Assembly: GCA_030998225.1 (NCBI GenBank) | Contig: JAPYXD010000678.1 | Span: 620,001 to 684,000 of the forward strand | Reading direction: 5' to 3' | DNA length: 64,000 bases | Source: Diplolepis rosae | Lineage: Eukaryota > Arthropoda > Insecta > Hymenoptera > Diplolepididae | In this document: positions 32,842-44,423 of the stretch, piece by piece | How positions within the stretch are numbered: the first letter of the stretch is position 1 | Layout: the number at the start of each line of letters is the position of its first letter | Position numbers and translations under genes: made by a program | The notes under the pieces: generated by a model | The model's input: only the letters and a program-made list of their open reading frames with translations | Told to the model about the DNA's origin: nothing | The model's database searches: none

Positions 32842-33134
32842 CATGGTGACTAGATATAAGGAGACCAATCTCTTATGGCCGTACTTCACAAAACACGAAA
32901 TGAAGTTCTGCCAAGTACTTAGTTAGGAAACTTCCCGATGAGGGTACGTGTGTTCCCTGGTTGCAAAATGGCGGCATCCACGGTCTATAAGCATCGTGTA
33001 ATGGGCGTCGCCATTTTGCACCCAGGGAACACACATGCCCTCATCTAGAAGTTTTGTAACTATTTGGTACTTGGCAGAACTTCATTTCGGGAATGGATAT
33101 ATGGGGATTGGTCTCCTTATATCTAGTCTCCATG
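32842..33134. mobile_element. Palindromic hAT-type MITE, copy 3
   Basis: Same 290-bp family as 14951-15240 with ACCACGTA duplicated on both sides (32834-32841 and 33135-33142). Arms nearly intact, so the insertion is relatively recent. Confidence 0.85.
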
Positions 33135-33142
33135 ACCACGTA

Positions 33143-33922
33143 ATTTACATCATGTAGAGAACTAGTGGGGTAAAATACCTAGTAATTTACGGTAAAAAAC
33201 TACGTAAATTACACAGAGTATTTTACTTACCCAACTCTACAAGAAATGGGTATATAATTCACTCTAGGTCACGAAGGAATAATAAGGATACCTATCTCCA
33301 TCTCTCCATGTAAGCAAAGATATTATAATTTGATGTAAGCGACTTGGCAGGAGCAACGGTACGGTAAGTGCCCGGCTTGTAAGTTGGAAGTAGTGGAAAG
33401 GAGTGCGCAAGTGCGCAGTTATCCTCTTCTTACTCACGGGAAGATGTGCGAGTGAGACGAATTTGTCAAATTGTCAAATTGATCTAAGCCAGAGTGGTTA
33501 TGTTGATTAGTTTTAATTCAAAAATCTTTGAAAAAATGTTCTCAGTCCAAATTATTTTCAAGTGTTTTATTTTTCTTTAATAAGTTATTTATAGTTTATA
33601 AAGTGACAAAAATAAATCAATTTAATGGCATTTTTGCAAATTTTTATTGCAATGTTGTATAATTTCCCATGCATTTGTAGCTCTCGTCGCCCAAAGTATT
33701 GCCAGCGCCGCCCTCGGTGACGGTCAACTCTCATGTTACTTTCTTCAGGCTAGAATAGGAGTACAACCCGTGTGGTGCGTAGTAATAAAAATGAAAGTCG
33801 TCGATCATTGGCATCTCTATCTAGAGCACTCTAGAGTCTAGATTCGAGGTTGAAACAGGTTGAAAATAGCTCTGGTTCTGCAGTCTGTGGTTTGGTCGTG
33901 TAACTTTCTTAAATTTTGAAAA
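33143..33922 (+). promoter_or_regulatory. Rieske gene upstream region
   Basis: The 780 bp before the Rieske ATG. No TATA box can be identified with confidence. There is a small inverted word (TAAAATAC..GTATTTTA) at about 33172-33223. The 5' UTR probably begins within the last 200 bp. Confidence 0.3.
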
Positions 33923-34121
33923 ATGAACGTGATTGCAAAATCAACGAATATTGCGCCGTTTACACGTGTGACAGCTAATGCTGTTTCAAATGGATCGAAA
34001 TGTGCTCCGTCTACTGGTAAAGTTCAGAAATCGAAAATCACGGTACCACCGCCCGTACAACGGATTGTCGTTAAGCCAGAAATTTTCAGTGGCTCAATTC
34101 GAGTAAGCTCTGGAATCGCAG
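33923..34121 (+). CDS. RFeSP: Rieske exon 1: presequence
   Basis: [15 protein letters not shown] onward, basic and Ser/Thr-rich; donor GTAAAT at 34122, phase 1 out. The ATG follows TTGAAAA. Confidence 0.92.
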
Positions 34122-37100
34122 GTAAATTTTCAAAAATGCATCTTTTTATAGTTAAACGAACTTTTTTCCTTCTTTGGCTGCAAAATTCTTATTTGTTACG
34201 TAACTTGAATCTTAGCAATAAAATATATTACAGTTCTCTGAAGTATCGGCTGTTCAGTGGGTGCTATGACACATGAAGGCCATGTATCAATGATTACAGC
34301 TGGCTAAATCAATAAAATCAGTTTCCTACAAGATTTTTCAACAATAATGAATTTTTTTGAATGAAACTTTAGGACATAAAAAAATAATTCCTGTTTTACC
34401 GACACTACAAAGTTTTTGATTGTAAAAATTAATTAAACTCTACAGCCATCCTCTAATATGTCCTTTTTTATATCTTAAAGTTTTAACTAAAAAACTTCAA
34501 TCTTGGGGTAAACTGATTTCATTGATTAAGTCAGTTGTACTGGTTGATTCATGGCATTTCCTACGTTTCTTTACCACATTATTTCATCTTTAAATCGATG
34601 TGACTATATAGTATCTATACACTATATAGTATACTATTACTTATATATATATATATAGTATACTTCATTCATACTTTTCAAACAAAAAGCACAAATCGTA
34701 TGATGAAAGTGTGTTAAAAAGTTTTTAAATGGAAAGCAATACATGAGTTCGATGCTTCCGATCAAATTTGGGACATATGGACAAGTTAGAAGTTATTTAG
34801 TATCATTGTGACTATTTGTGATGTATTAAATGTTCAAAAATGAATCAAAGTTGAGTAAAATTCAGAAGTGTAGGGTGAAGTATGAAAGCGTGCATTAAAA
34901 ATTTCTAAATATATATAATATTACTCTTAATATAATTATAAAAAACCAATCTTTTATCAAATCACAAACATAGTAGAGCTTTCCGTTCATTCTACTCTAC
35001 GTTTCAATCAAGAGTTGATTAAACCGTGAATCGCAAGACTTATTCCACCAGCTAAATCTATTCACGCAGGAACGAATGAAAGTAATCTGCGCGTTGGGCA
35101 CACATAAAATATTTTTAATTTGAAAAACGAGTTGAATTTTCAGCATACTGATGTTTCAAGTTATTATATTTAATAATCAAAATCAATTAAAAACATACAA
35201 AATACAATTAGAGTTTATTTTAGTACTCTCTAAATAAAAAGTAGTGTTTTCCACTTATAAACTAGTGATTTTAAAAATTCATCGTACTGCATTCGTGTTT
35301 GATTGTGTTTTTTCTGTTCGTCACGAAGCTTTCGTACATGCTCCGCAGTGTTAACCACTATTTATTTTAATGATTATCCACTAGTTTATATAATTTATTT
35401 AAAAGTTTCACATAATCTAGTTATATAGATTCTGTAGGTTTAATAAATTCTTGATACAAAATTTTTTCTTAATTTATTTATAATAACTTCTTTTTTCCAC
35501 TTAAGTTTTTTAAATTAAATTGATTTCATGAAAATTTAAACAAAAAAATTCTTGATAAGTGTATTATATAAAATTTCAAAAATCTACACAGGATTTAGAT
35601 TTCATATAAATTTCTTAGTAACAATAATAATTTGGAATTCGCAATTGTAAAATCCATATTTTGAAAATATACAACACAGAAAATAAAAAAACCTTTTAAA
35701 TGTTTTTACACAAGATACTTTTTGATAATAATGCAATTTTTTAATGTACATTTCAAACGTTAGTTTCATTAAACTTCATACGTAGTTATAATAAAAATGT
35801 ATACTAAATATTAATTAATAATTATATTAGATATATCAACAATCATAATTATAATAATTAATCAATTATATTAATTTAAAAAAATGATTTATGAAAAAAG
35901 TTGATTTATTTTTACTTGAGTAAGGCTCAAAAACTCTAGTCATGGCACTTACTCTCAAAAGCTCTGAATAGCTCTTGCAGACACTACATAATAAAGTTCC
36001 AACTTTTATGGCACAGGATTGTAAGCGAGTGTGTGCGTGATTGGAAGAAAGCGTATCGTACTTTATATAAGTGTAGTTATTATGTTTATACATGTAAGGT
36101 TACATGTTTAAGTGTATTTGTAATTTAAAATATGATTGGCTACGACTGAATTGTGCGTACACTCTAAAAACAAGTGTGTTACTTTTACACGTGAATCACG
36201 ATAGTAACTTTTTAGGCATTTGAAGTGTGTATTTTTAACACACATTTTAGTATACACACATTAAGTAATTAAACGTTACGTTTGTAATATGTATTAAAAA
36301 TACACACTTCAAATGCCTAAAAAGTTACTATCGTATTTCACGTGTAGAAGTAACCACACTTGTTTTTAGAGTGTATATACAAGTATGTATGTATGTATCG
36401 GATGACTAATGGCAGGGTCGAGGTAAGAATTTTTTTTTATTTAAAAGAACCATACCATTGCCAGTTCAAATAATACGCCCGATGCTCATTTTACTCAACT
36501 ACGGTTTGAAGCACCTCAAACGTCGGTGATATACATTTCATGTTAACCCACTGACGCATGTTGATGCCCTGTCGTTGACAACGTTTTACTCATCCCAGCA
36601 GACAAAAGTGTTAATTGATGTTAAAAATGAAGGAATCAGTAGTTCTAGGGTTTCACTATCCACCTCTTTTCTAGAAAAACTGATTGATAGACAGCGCTTA
36701 TAGGTCGAAAAACTCATCTAATCGGCTTATTACCACTTGGTCAAGTCTCCCTTGAAAATTTTGGTCAAGTCTCCCCAACATGAGTTCTTGCATTCAATAT
36801 CATAACAATTTCAGTTACAAATATTTAATTATTCTAATTGGCATAATATCATTTCACTACTTTGTAAGTAATTACGTGATATATAAGAATTTGAAAATTT
36901 TCAATTATTATTTCATATATATCCTTACAAAGTTCAATGAAAAATTACATCACTAAACGCAATTTTATTAATTATAGGATATCTTCTATGAAACTAGGAT
37001 TTTTCATTTCAACCGTTGAAAATTACATTATGGAGTTAAAACACGTATAAAAATATTTTTTGACCATTTTTCTAGACCAATTAAATGAACATTTTTGTCA

Positions 37101-40100
37101 ATTATCGAATCGCGCGCTTGGTCAAGTCTCTCCAGTCTCCCCAACAGGGTGCCCATCAATGGTTATGAGTGGGGTTCAACTGTTCATTGTAAAGTACAAA
37201 AGATTAATAAAAATGTGAATGATAAAATTCACAAAAGTTTTTTCTTTTTGCATTGACCCTATTCTGCAACCTACTGTTGGCCACCCCACAAATGTTTAAT
37301 ATTTATGAAGGTTCCTCAATTAAACAATTTTTACGCCTGTATGTGTCTCATAATTTAAATTATGTACTGTATACTATCCAAATGTCTGTCCTATATTTAT
37401 TGGACCAATATATTTATTATTATTATTCAGTTTTTTGCATACATCTTTAGGCACAATAACTTTTCAAAAAATTATCCAATTGATACGCAATTTAATACGC
37501 TACATTAGGACTTAGAAAGGAAGAACGAGTTGAATCTGCTTAAGGTTTCCCTTGCATATGTTGCTAGAAATAGATGAGCGGAACTGATATTGTTGATTTT
37601 GTGATACGTTCAATTTGATAAGGCCCTACAAATTAATTATATTAAATGTGTTTTAGTGAGCTCTCAAGTTCAGCAGACGCGTTTGGCACACACAGATATT
37701 CAAGTGCCAGATTTCACTTCATATCGTAAGGATGATGTAAAAAGTCCATCAGCTAATAGTAGAGAATCTCTGCCCAAGAGACAAACCTTCTCCTACCTTA
37801 TGGCTGCCGGTAAGTAGTTGTATTTTCTTTCAAAAAATCAATTTATTGCACTACTGAGCAATAATTCTAAAAATATGTTTATAGGAGCCAGTGTTGGTAC
37901 TGCATATGTTGGAAAAGCGTTCATAGTAGATGTTGTTTCTAGTTTGAGTGCTTCGGCTGATGTTTTGGCCATGGCGAAAATCGAAATTAAACTTGATGCT
38001 ATCCCAGAAGGCAAAAGCGCTGTATTTAAATGGCGTGGCAAGCCTCTATTTATTCGACATAGGTATTCCTAATTTATTGATATCAATAATAAAAGCAATA
38101 CATATATCTATACGAGGTGTCCAAAAAAAATGAATATTCCAAAATAACTCAATAAAGTAATATAATAATATATAATATAATAAAGTAAATAAAGTTGCTC
38201 ATTGTTTGATAATATACTTGATTGCGATTTGAGGTTGAATGTTCACCATGAATATTTTGATTGTACCGGCAAAAAGTATCGACGGAACTTCGGATTTGGA
38301 ACAACTTTCAGTAAGACATTCGTTCGTAACTAAATCATAATCGTAACTAAACTTTTCGCGTGGATTGGAAAAAAAGTATTCACGTTAGGTCCTCCAAACT
38401 TTGCAGACACATAATTCTTTATTTAAAAATTATATGTAAAAAGTTCGATTTTTTGCAATTATTATTTGTAAAAAAATGTTGGAATTTTTTTTTTTTTTCT
38501 TTTTTGCCTAATGCGTACATTAAATCTCAGCGGGATTATGTTTTCTTAAAGTCATCAAAATCGGCCAAGTTGTTCTTGCGCAATCCGTCACACCGTTTTG
38601 ACAAAGTGGATTTTGGGAAAATGCGGTTAAAGTTTTTGTAGACAGAAAAGTATCAAAATACACATACCAGGGGTGTTAGTTGAAATTTGCCGGTTTTACT
38701 CATAGATGTCGCTAGAGATATGTATACATTTCTATGATTTGGCATCTATGTCATATTTTTCTATGGACAATAACCTTCAAAAATACACAATTACATTCTG
38801 CCAAAATAATAGCATTATAGTTGTTTACCTCAGTGAATATGTCGAGTTTCGTTCCAAGTAAATCGCATTTGCGGTATTCGTTGCTTTTCTTATTTCATCA
38901 AAAGAAAAAAGCAGTTGAAGCTCATCGATTGCTCGTACAAACTTATGGTGAACATGCTCCAGTGATTTGAACATGTGAGACATGGTTTCGTCAATTTAAA
39001 AGTGGAGATTTCGATTTAACAGACGATGAACATCCTGGTGCAGCGAAAAAGTTCGAAGACGAGGAATTGCAGGCGTTATTGGAAGAAGACCCAACCCAAT
39101 CGCAACAACAATTGGCACAAACACTAAATGTGACCCGAGGAGCAATTTGCCAACGTTTAAAAGCCATGGGAAAAATCCAAAAGTATGGAAAATGGGTACC
39201 ATACCAACTGAACGATAGACAAATGGAAAATCGAAAAACCATTTGTGAAATGCTGCTTCAACGGTTCGAAAGGAAATCTTTTCTCCATCAAATTGTGACG
39301 GGGGACGAAAAATGGATTTATTTCGAGAACCCAAAGCGGAAAAAATCATGGCTTTCACCGGGTGAGGTCGGCCCTTCGACTGCAATGCCAAATCGCTTTG
39401 GCTGTAAGACAATGCTCTGTGTTTGGTGGGACCAGTGTGGTGTGGTGTACTTCGAGTTATTAAAACCTGGTGAGACGGTGAATACGGATCGCTATCGACA
39501 ACAAATTATCAATTTGAATCATGTGTTGATGGAAAAACGGCCGGAATGGGCTCGAAGACATGGCAAAGTTATCCTACAACATGACAACGCACCCTCTCAT
39601 ACCGCTAAAGTGGTGAAGAACACATTAAAAGCATTGAATTGGGAAATATTATCGCACCCGCCGTACTCTCCAGACCTCGCTCCGTCCGATTATCATCTTT
39701 TCGCATCAATGGGATACTCACTCGCAGAGTAGCGCTTCGCCAATTTTGAAGAAGTCGAAAAATGGCTCGTCGAATGGTTTGCCTTGAAAGAGAAAAAGTT
39801 TTTTTGGAATGAATTTATTTTTAAAAAATCGATTTTTTTAACCCGAGACCTTAAAGAGAGATTTCTGAACATTTTCAGATCAATTTACTCAAATTTGGTA
39901 GTAATATGAATTTTATGAGAACGTATAAAACGCTGCCTGCGCTGACTCAGTAAATACTGAAAGAGATGTGTCAAGAAGCGAACACTCTAAGAAATCTTAT
40001 ATTTTCTTATAAAATGCATACTTTTGGCGAATGTCAGTACAATGATCTGAAGTTTTCACAAACATTCCTTCAGCAGTGATGGAAAAATTAATGTCTCACT

Positions 40101-40971
40101 CTAAATTGTTTCAAATCCGAAGTTCCCTCGATATTGTTTTGATGACGAAACTACAAAATCGTGATGACCATGCGAACTTGATTTGCAATTGAATATTATT
40201 AAACAATAAGAAATTTTTAGCAATTCTATTCTTTCGTAGGCATCACTAAACTGTACTTCAGGTGTATAGAAAATTACAAATGATTTTGACAAAATTTGAC
40301 CAACTTACGATGAATTATATCTTGGAAGCTTATTAATTTTGGAGACAAAACTTTTGTATTACATTCTCATCATATAAGAATGGTAAAAATGAGAGAGGAA
40401 ATAGCGGATTTGCGCTAGGAGAGGTCGCAGTACGAGAGGGAACACTTTACTATAAAAACTAATTAATAATGACTTTTCTATTTTGCAAACAAATCTCCGT
40501 TGATGTGCTATCGAATTGTTTTTTTTTAAATTTCTTTAATCAATAGTTAAATTAATGTTCTAGAGATTTGCCCATGTATATCTTGTTAATAGATATAGAA
40601 ATCACAATATTTCCTTTCTCTTTATATTCAATAAATTTTAGTAACGTGTTCCAAAAATTCTTATAATTAATCATTTTAATTTTAGACCACAGTCTGAAAT
40701 TGAAAAGGAACAGTCAGTTGACGTATCGACTCTTCGTGATCCAGAGCCCGACAGTGCGCGAGTCCAGCGTCCAGAATGGCTTGTAGTTATCGGAGTCTGT
40801 ACACATTTGGGCTGCGTTCCAATCGCTAACGCTGGTGATTTTGGAGGATACTATTGCCCCTGTCATGGTTCTCACTACGACGCCAGTGGTAGAATAAGAA
40901 AAGGACCTGCACCAATGAACCTAGAGGTACCTCCTCATGAATTCACCGAGTCGGTCGTGGTTGTAGGCTAA
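33923..40971 (+). CDS. RFeSP: Cytochrome b-c1 complex Rieske iron-sulfur subunit
   Basis: Four exons (33923-34121, 37657-37809, 37885-38062, 40686-40971) with matching phases give 271 codons and TAA. The N-terminus is Ser/Thr/Lys-rich and nearly free of acids, as expected of a mitochondrial presequence. Next come the matrix/neck segment ([16 protein letters not shown]), a transmembrane helix ([20 protein letters not shown]), the flexible neck, and the soluble Rieske domain. The cluster-binding motifs CTHLGC and CPCHGSHYD supply two Cys and two His for the 2Fe-2S centre and two Cys for the disulfide. It ends [10 protein letters not shown]. The protein takes electrons from ubiquinol to cytochrome c1 in complex III of the inner membrane. 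Length and order are those of animal orthologues. A mariner lies in intron 3. A polyadenylation signal AATAAA is at 41164. Confidence 0.96.
34750..35330. repeat. Dispersed repeat shared with 47255-47510
   Basis: Both loci contain CTTCCGATCAAATTTGGVAC, ATGGACAAGTTAGAAGTTAT, AATAATCAAAATCAATTAAA and ACTGCATTCGTGTTTGATTG in the same order. The 47-kb copy lacks about 300 bp of the middle. Confidence 0.75.
36160..36373. mobile_element. 214-bp palindromic MITE with TA duplication, copy 1
   Basis: CACTCTAAAAACAAGTGTG ends are inverted; long arms include AAGTTACTATCG and CATTTGAAGTGTGTATTTTT. TA flanks both ends. A second copy is at 63160-63412, and a fragment (TTTTTAGAGTGT) at 63972-63984. Confidence 0.85.
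37657..37809 (+). CDS. RFeSP: Rieske exon 2: N-terminal matrix segment
   Basis: Acceptor GTTTTAG, donor GTAAGT. Encodes [18 protein letters not shown] to the start of the membrane helix (FSYLMAAG). Confidence 0.93.
37885..38062 (+). CDS. RFeSP: Rieske exon 3: membrane helix, neck, first beta strands
   Basis: Acceptor TTATAG, donor GTATTC. Contains the membrane segment end, the small-residue neck ([16 protein letters not shown]) and [11 protein letters not shown]. Confidence 0.94.
38667..39830 (+). mobile_element. Mariner copy in Rieske intron 3, 3' end lost
   Basis: Begins after TA at 38665 with CCAGGGGTGTTAGTTGAAAT. The matching right terminus was not found, so the element is truncated at about 39830. 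Confidence 0.7.
38839..39830 (+). pseudogene. Mariner transposase with two stops
   Basis: The frame opens at ATG 38839 ([13 protein letters not shown]), hits TGA near 38968 and continues through the HTH region ([15 protein letters not shown]), WVPYQL, and TGDEKWIYF with the first catalytic Asp. It then runs through [12 protein letters not shown] and [16 protein letters not shown] with the second and third Asp (D34D). A TAG at 39730 precedes the tail ([12 protein letters not shown]). All three catalytic residues are kept. With only two nonsense codons and a missing end, it died fairly recently. It differs clearly from the mariner in Nuf2, so it is another subfamily. Confidence 0.88.
39831..40685. 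other. Rieske intron 3, distal part
   Basis: AT-rich. Nothing recognised. Confidence 0.5.
40686..40971 (+). CDS. RFeSP: Rieske exon 4: iron-sulfur cluster domain
   Basis: Acceptor TTTTAG. Contains both cluster loops ([15 protein letters not shown]) and the GP.P.NL.VP segment. Ends at TAA 40969-40971. Confidence 0.96.
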
Positions 40972-41163
40972 CTTGTCTATAATTTTAAATTCGTAGCAGA
41001 AATTTTACATCCGTAATCTTCTCATTATCAAGGCTTACAAGCAGGTGCCGTTTTCATTTATCTTGATATACTGAGCAAAATATTATTTAATCTATACCTT
41101 AGGATTTGAAATATATCTACTCCACATAATACAGTGTACTCAATGCTGTTGTACAGTCGTTAG

Positions 41164-41169
41164 AATAAA
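41164..41169 (+). terminator. Candidate Rieske polyadenylation signal AATAAA
   Basis: Lies about 190 bases past the Rieske stop, the first AATAAA downstream. Confidence 0.5.
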
Positions 41170-41404
41170 TAATTCATCGAAACAAAAGCATTATAATTTT
41201 ATTAAATTATTGCGAATTGTTAAAAAAACATATGTTGTCTTTTTATCTGTTGTCTGTAAATAAATTAGAATTTTATTGTATCTTTAAAAATAATTAATTT
41301 ATTGAATGATCAAGTGTTGTTTCAGTGACACGTTCGCGTACTAAATTCTGTCTTTAGTACTTTTCGTTTTCATAAAAATACTTGAATTACTAGAATACGA
41401 AATT

Positions 41405-41600
41405 ATATTGATCAGGCGTCTAGATCGAAAAACTCGCTACGCTCTCAAAAACGCGTAAAAGTATTGTCTATCGGTCAATGATTTTCGGTAAAAAAAAATT
41501 CGAAAAAATAAAAAATATAGCCTTGTAGAATTTTCCAAGGCACATCTTTTCTCCTCTTACAATTTTTCAATCCCTTTAATATCTTTATTGTTAAAAATTA
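41405..41600. repeat. Diverged relative of the Nuf2-intron foldback arm
   Basis: Shares AACGCGTAAAAGTATTGTC, AATTCGAAAAAA, TTGTAG..T and TTCTCCTCTTACAATTTTT, in order, with 26740-26880. Confidence 0.5.
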
Positions 41601-41766
41601 AAAACTGTATTTTTATTAAACCTCAAATCAATGTGTTTTTTCAGAACATTAGTTAAGATTTTGCTCTTCTTTCCGTATAAGCTCCGTGACAGATTTAAAA
41701 ACTGCTGTTACTTTGATCAAAGCATTAGCGGTGCGGTGGCCAAATCGAGAAACTTTGTATTTACCA

Positions 41767-41960
41767 TGGAGTCTACATATAAGAAGACTAATCTCCATGT
41801 ATCCTTTCCCGAGACGAAGTTCTGCCAAGTACTTTGTTAGAAAACTTGCCGATGAGGGCAAGTGTATTCCCTGCGTCCACAATAGCGTTCTATTTTATAT
41901 GTAAATATCACCGTCATTGCGGACGCAAGGAATACACGCGTCCTATGCATTTTGCTTGTT
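41767..41960. mobile_element. Palindromic hAT-type MITE, copy 4 (partial, diverged)
   Basis: CATGGAGTCTACATATAAGA, TTCTGCCAAGTACTTTGTTA and GATGAGGGCAAGTGTATTCC match the left half of 14951-15240. The right half is mostly lost after CGGACGCAAGGAATACACGC. Confidence 0.65.
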
Positions 41961-42024
41961 TGTTTGGGCAAAAAAACTCATAAGAGTCATGGACGGAACC
42001 CGAAGTCTCGACTTGCCCGATGGG

Positions 42025-42437
42025 CCCTAGCGGACCCGTCTGAGAGAACGGTCATAGAATACTCTGACCGTTCTCTGACTGTTCTATGACCGTTCTATGA
42101 CCTCGCATTATTATTACGCAGTGGTTCACCATTTGCGGAACGTCTCCACCAATAGTAAACCTTCACGGTGGAGACGTTCCGCCAATTGTGAACCACTGCA
42201 CTGCCTTCAATGATAGGTATTATGTTTTTCTAGTTTTTATCGCTGAAAAATAAGATAATTGTATTTATTGCTTCACCTTCTAATCCAAATTTCGCCACAG
42301 AATCATAATTGCAAAGCTTTTAATGTCTCTTTTACCGATCTTAGCCGTAATAATGCGAGGTCATAGAACGGTTATAGAACAGTCAGAGAACGGTCAGAGT
42401 ATTCTATGACCGTTCTCTCACACGGGTCCGCTAGGGG
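42025..42437. mobile_element. 413-bp MITE with 90-bp arms and a nested inner palindrome
   Basis: CCCTAGCGGACCCG at 42025 is inverted at 42437. The arms contain GAACGGTCATAGAATACTCT tandem-like words. The interior (about 42119-42204) is itself a palindrome (GTGGTTCACCATTTGCGGAA against its complement). Confidence 0.75.
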
Positions 42438-42479
42438 GGACAAACCAACTGAGCGGAAAAGGGTAAGTTCAATAAGGTA

Positions 42480-42569
42480 GAGCGGACATATTACTTGAGG
42501 ACATTTTTAGGTTTTTGATTAGCTAATTTTTTGAGAGCTAAGAAATTTCTTCAAGTAATATGGACGCTC
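42480..42569. repeat. Short hairpin element
   Basis: GAGCGGACATATTACTTGA at 42480 against TCAAGTAATATGGACGCTC ending 42569. Confidence 0.55.
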
Positions 42570-43188
42570 TCCACCATTCCCACTGTTTCCCCCTTACTTA
42601 TTCCGGCACAGATCCGCAGCATTGGCCACCATCTATATATTCTTACGTTCATGAGGCAAAATCCTTGCTTATCAAGGTTTGTTTGCACCTTAAGGGCATG
42701 TCATGTACCATGTCAAAGATATTATAAACCTAGATGCGGTGCTGGGTGTCAAAGTGGGGGAACATGTTTTAAATTATCTGATTTCTTACATTTCAACTTT
42801 ACTCATTGATCGAAATTATAGACTTTCAAATAACCAACTCTCAAAATTGCAAGTGATTCTCCGATAATGTAGGCAGTGGCAGAAATTTCAAAACTCAACT
42901 AATTAGTTTCAAATTATATTGATTATTTTATTCTACTTATAACTTTACGTTTTTCAAACTTTGTATTAAAAAAGTGGAAAATTATAAAACGTATATTTGT
43001 TTAAAATTATATAAAGGTAGATTACTATATAGGTTTTTACATTCCTATCATAAATGAGGAGGTTTATGTGAAAACTGGCTTTCAAAATTTTCATAAAATC
43101 TTTACGTTTTGAGGCCCCCTGAGTCAGAAAAACGGTTTTTACGGAAATGTTTGTAGGTTTTTTTTTCAGGGGATGAGAGAGAATGCAT
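42570..43188. other. Intergenic, nothing recognised
   Basis: AT-rich. The frame at 42531-42809 has no domain and overlaps the hairpin. Confidence 0.4.
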
Positions 43189-43314
43189 TTATGCACTCTC
43201 AGTGCAGAGGTAGCACTGCAGTTGCCTTGTGCAGGACCCCGCAGCGTGCCCCTTCTCGCCGCAACACCAACAACTCCCGCTTCTGTCGGCCCCCCAGCAG
43301 TCCGCCGCCATGTG

Positions 43315-44136
43315 CAGCGTTGCCATTGCTACTGATTTATCAGGAGTTCTACTGATATACTGATTTCCTTTAAAGTCTCCTGATTTTGTTCGGCACTTGA
43401 GCAAAGTGCACAGGAGCCTATAGAGGATTGTTTGCGAAAAATTTTATATTGGAGTTGGTAAAAAAAATTAGTAATCTTATAGTTTTATACTTTCAAAGTT
43501 TCTTAGATACAGGACAGAATAATGTCTCATCGTGGGTGCTCGTCGTAGCCTGTTAGACTAAAAATCGGTCTGTTAAGCTATAGTTAAATTTGTTTTTTTT
43601 TTGGATCAAAATTAAAATAATGGATGTTGCAGTAGCCGCTTGTAAAATTTTGTGATAAAAATAAAAAAGATCTGAAATCGTATATATAATTCGAATGTTT
43701 TTTTTTCAATCTTTTAGAAAGGTGATGTAAATTCACTAATCGTTTTTAAAAAATTTAAGTAAAATCAACTTTAAAATTTGTTATGGCAGGAATAGTAAGA
43801 AATAAAATTATCCAAATTATTGTATAATTGCATTGCTTGTTATTTCAAAAATAATAATCATTTTAGCGTCAAGAGAATTTGAAATTTTCCCGCGAGAAAA
43901 TTTAAGGTGGCTGACGAATCCGCGATCTCATTGGTTGAAAAATGTGAAAGAATGATGTTTATAACTGAAAAATGCTTCATTTCATGTCATTTTGCTTTTA
44001 TATAATGAAATTATATTATTTAAGAGTATTTTCATTATTTTAAGAATAATTCATAATTTTTATAAATCTCCTGATTTTTTGTTAAGTCTCCTGATAAAAA
44101 GCTCCTGACTTTTTGTCTCGACTGTTGGCAACGCTG
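43315..44136. mobile_element. 822-bp hAT-type MITE inside the LINE gag
   Basis: CAGCGTTGCCA ends are inverted. GCCATGTG is duplicated on both sides (43307-43314 and 44137-44144). The interior is rich in CTCCTGAT.. words and AT. A 550-bp sister copy lies inverted at 48397-48946. Confidence 0.9.
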
Positions 44137-44166
44137 GCCATGTGGCCAAAGCCGAAGCAGCGGTAG

Positions 44167-44423
44167 TGTAGGTATTTGTGTATATAATTGTGGGAACCTA
44201 CTTTCCCAAGTCAGCCAGAAATAACTATTCACTGTTTAAACATTTAAAATATACTTTTATTAAATAACAATTAAGTCTATGACGGACTAGACATTGCGTC
44301 ACGTCGTGGGAACGACCCGCTGCCAACTGACGCCAAAGCATGGCCGCCGTTGGGGCATAAACTATGAAGACAGTTTAAGATGGCGAAGTCGGAAGTCAAA
44401 ATAACGAATGATCGTTCCCTATA
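44167..44423 (+). mobile_element. 257-bp insert in gag, probable solo LTR
   Basis: Starts TGTAG and ends CTATA (one change from a perfect TGTAG...CTACA). It is flanked by the 4-bp duplication GTAG (44163-44166 and 44424-44427). Size, ends and duplication fit a solo LTR of a Ty3/gypsy-type retrotransposon. Orientation is tentative. Confidence 0.65.

Larger units (their letters stand above)
34122..37656. other. Rieske intron 1 (3.5 kb)
   Basis: Holds a TA-rich run near 34640-34670, a dispersed repeat at 34750-35330 and a palindromic MITE at 36160-36373. The rest is AT-rich and featureless. Confidence 0.6.

Noticed and set aside
33647..33841. Upstream frame before Rieske as an alternative N-terminus
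   Set aside because: Out of the conserved gene structure; the ATG at 33923 gives a normal mitochondrial presequence.
38111..38130. TACGAGGTGTCCAAAA as a second mariner terminus
   Set aside because: No matching inverted end within a plausible distance and no transposase text between it and 38660.
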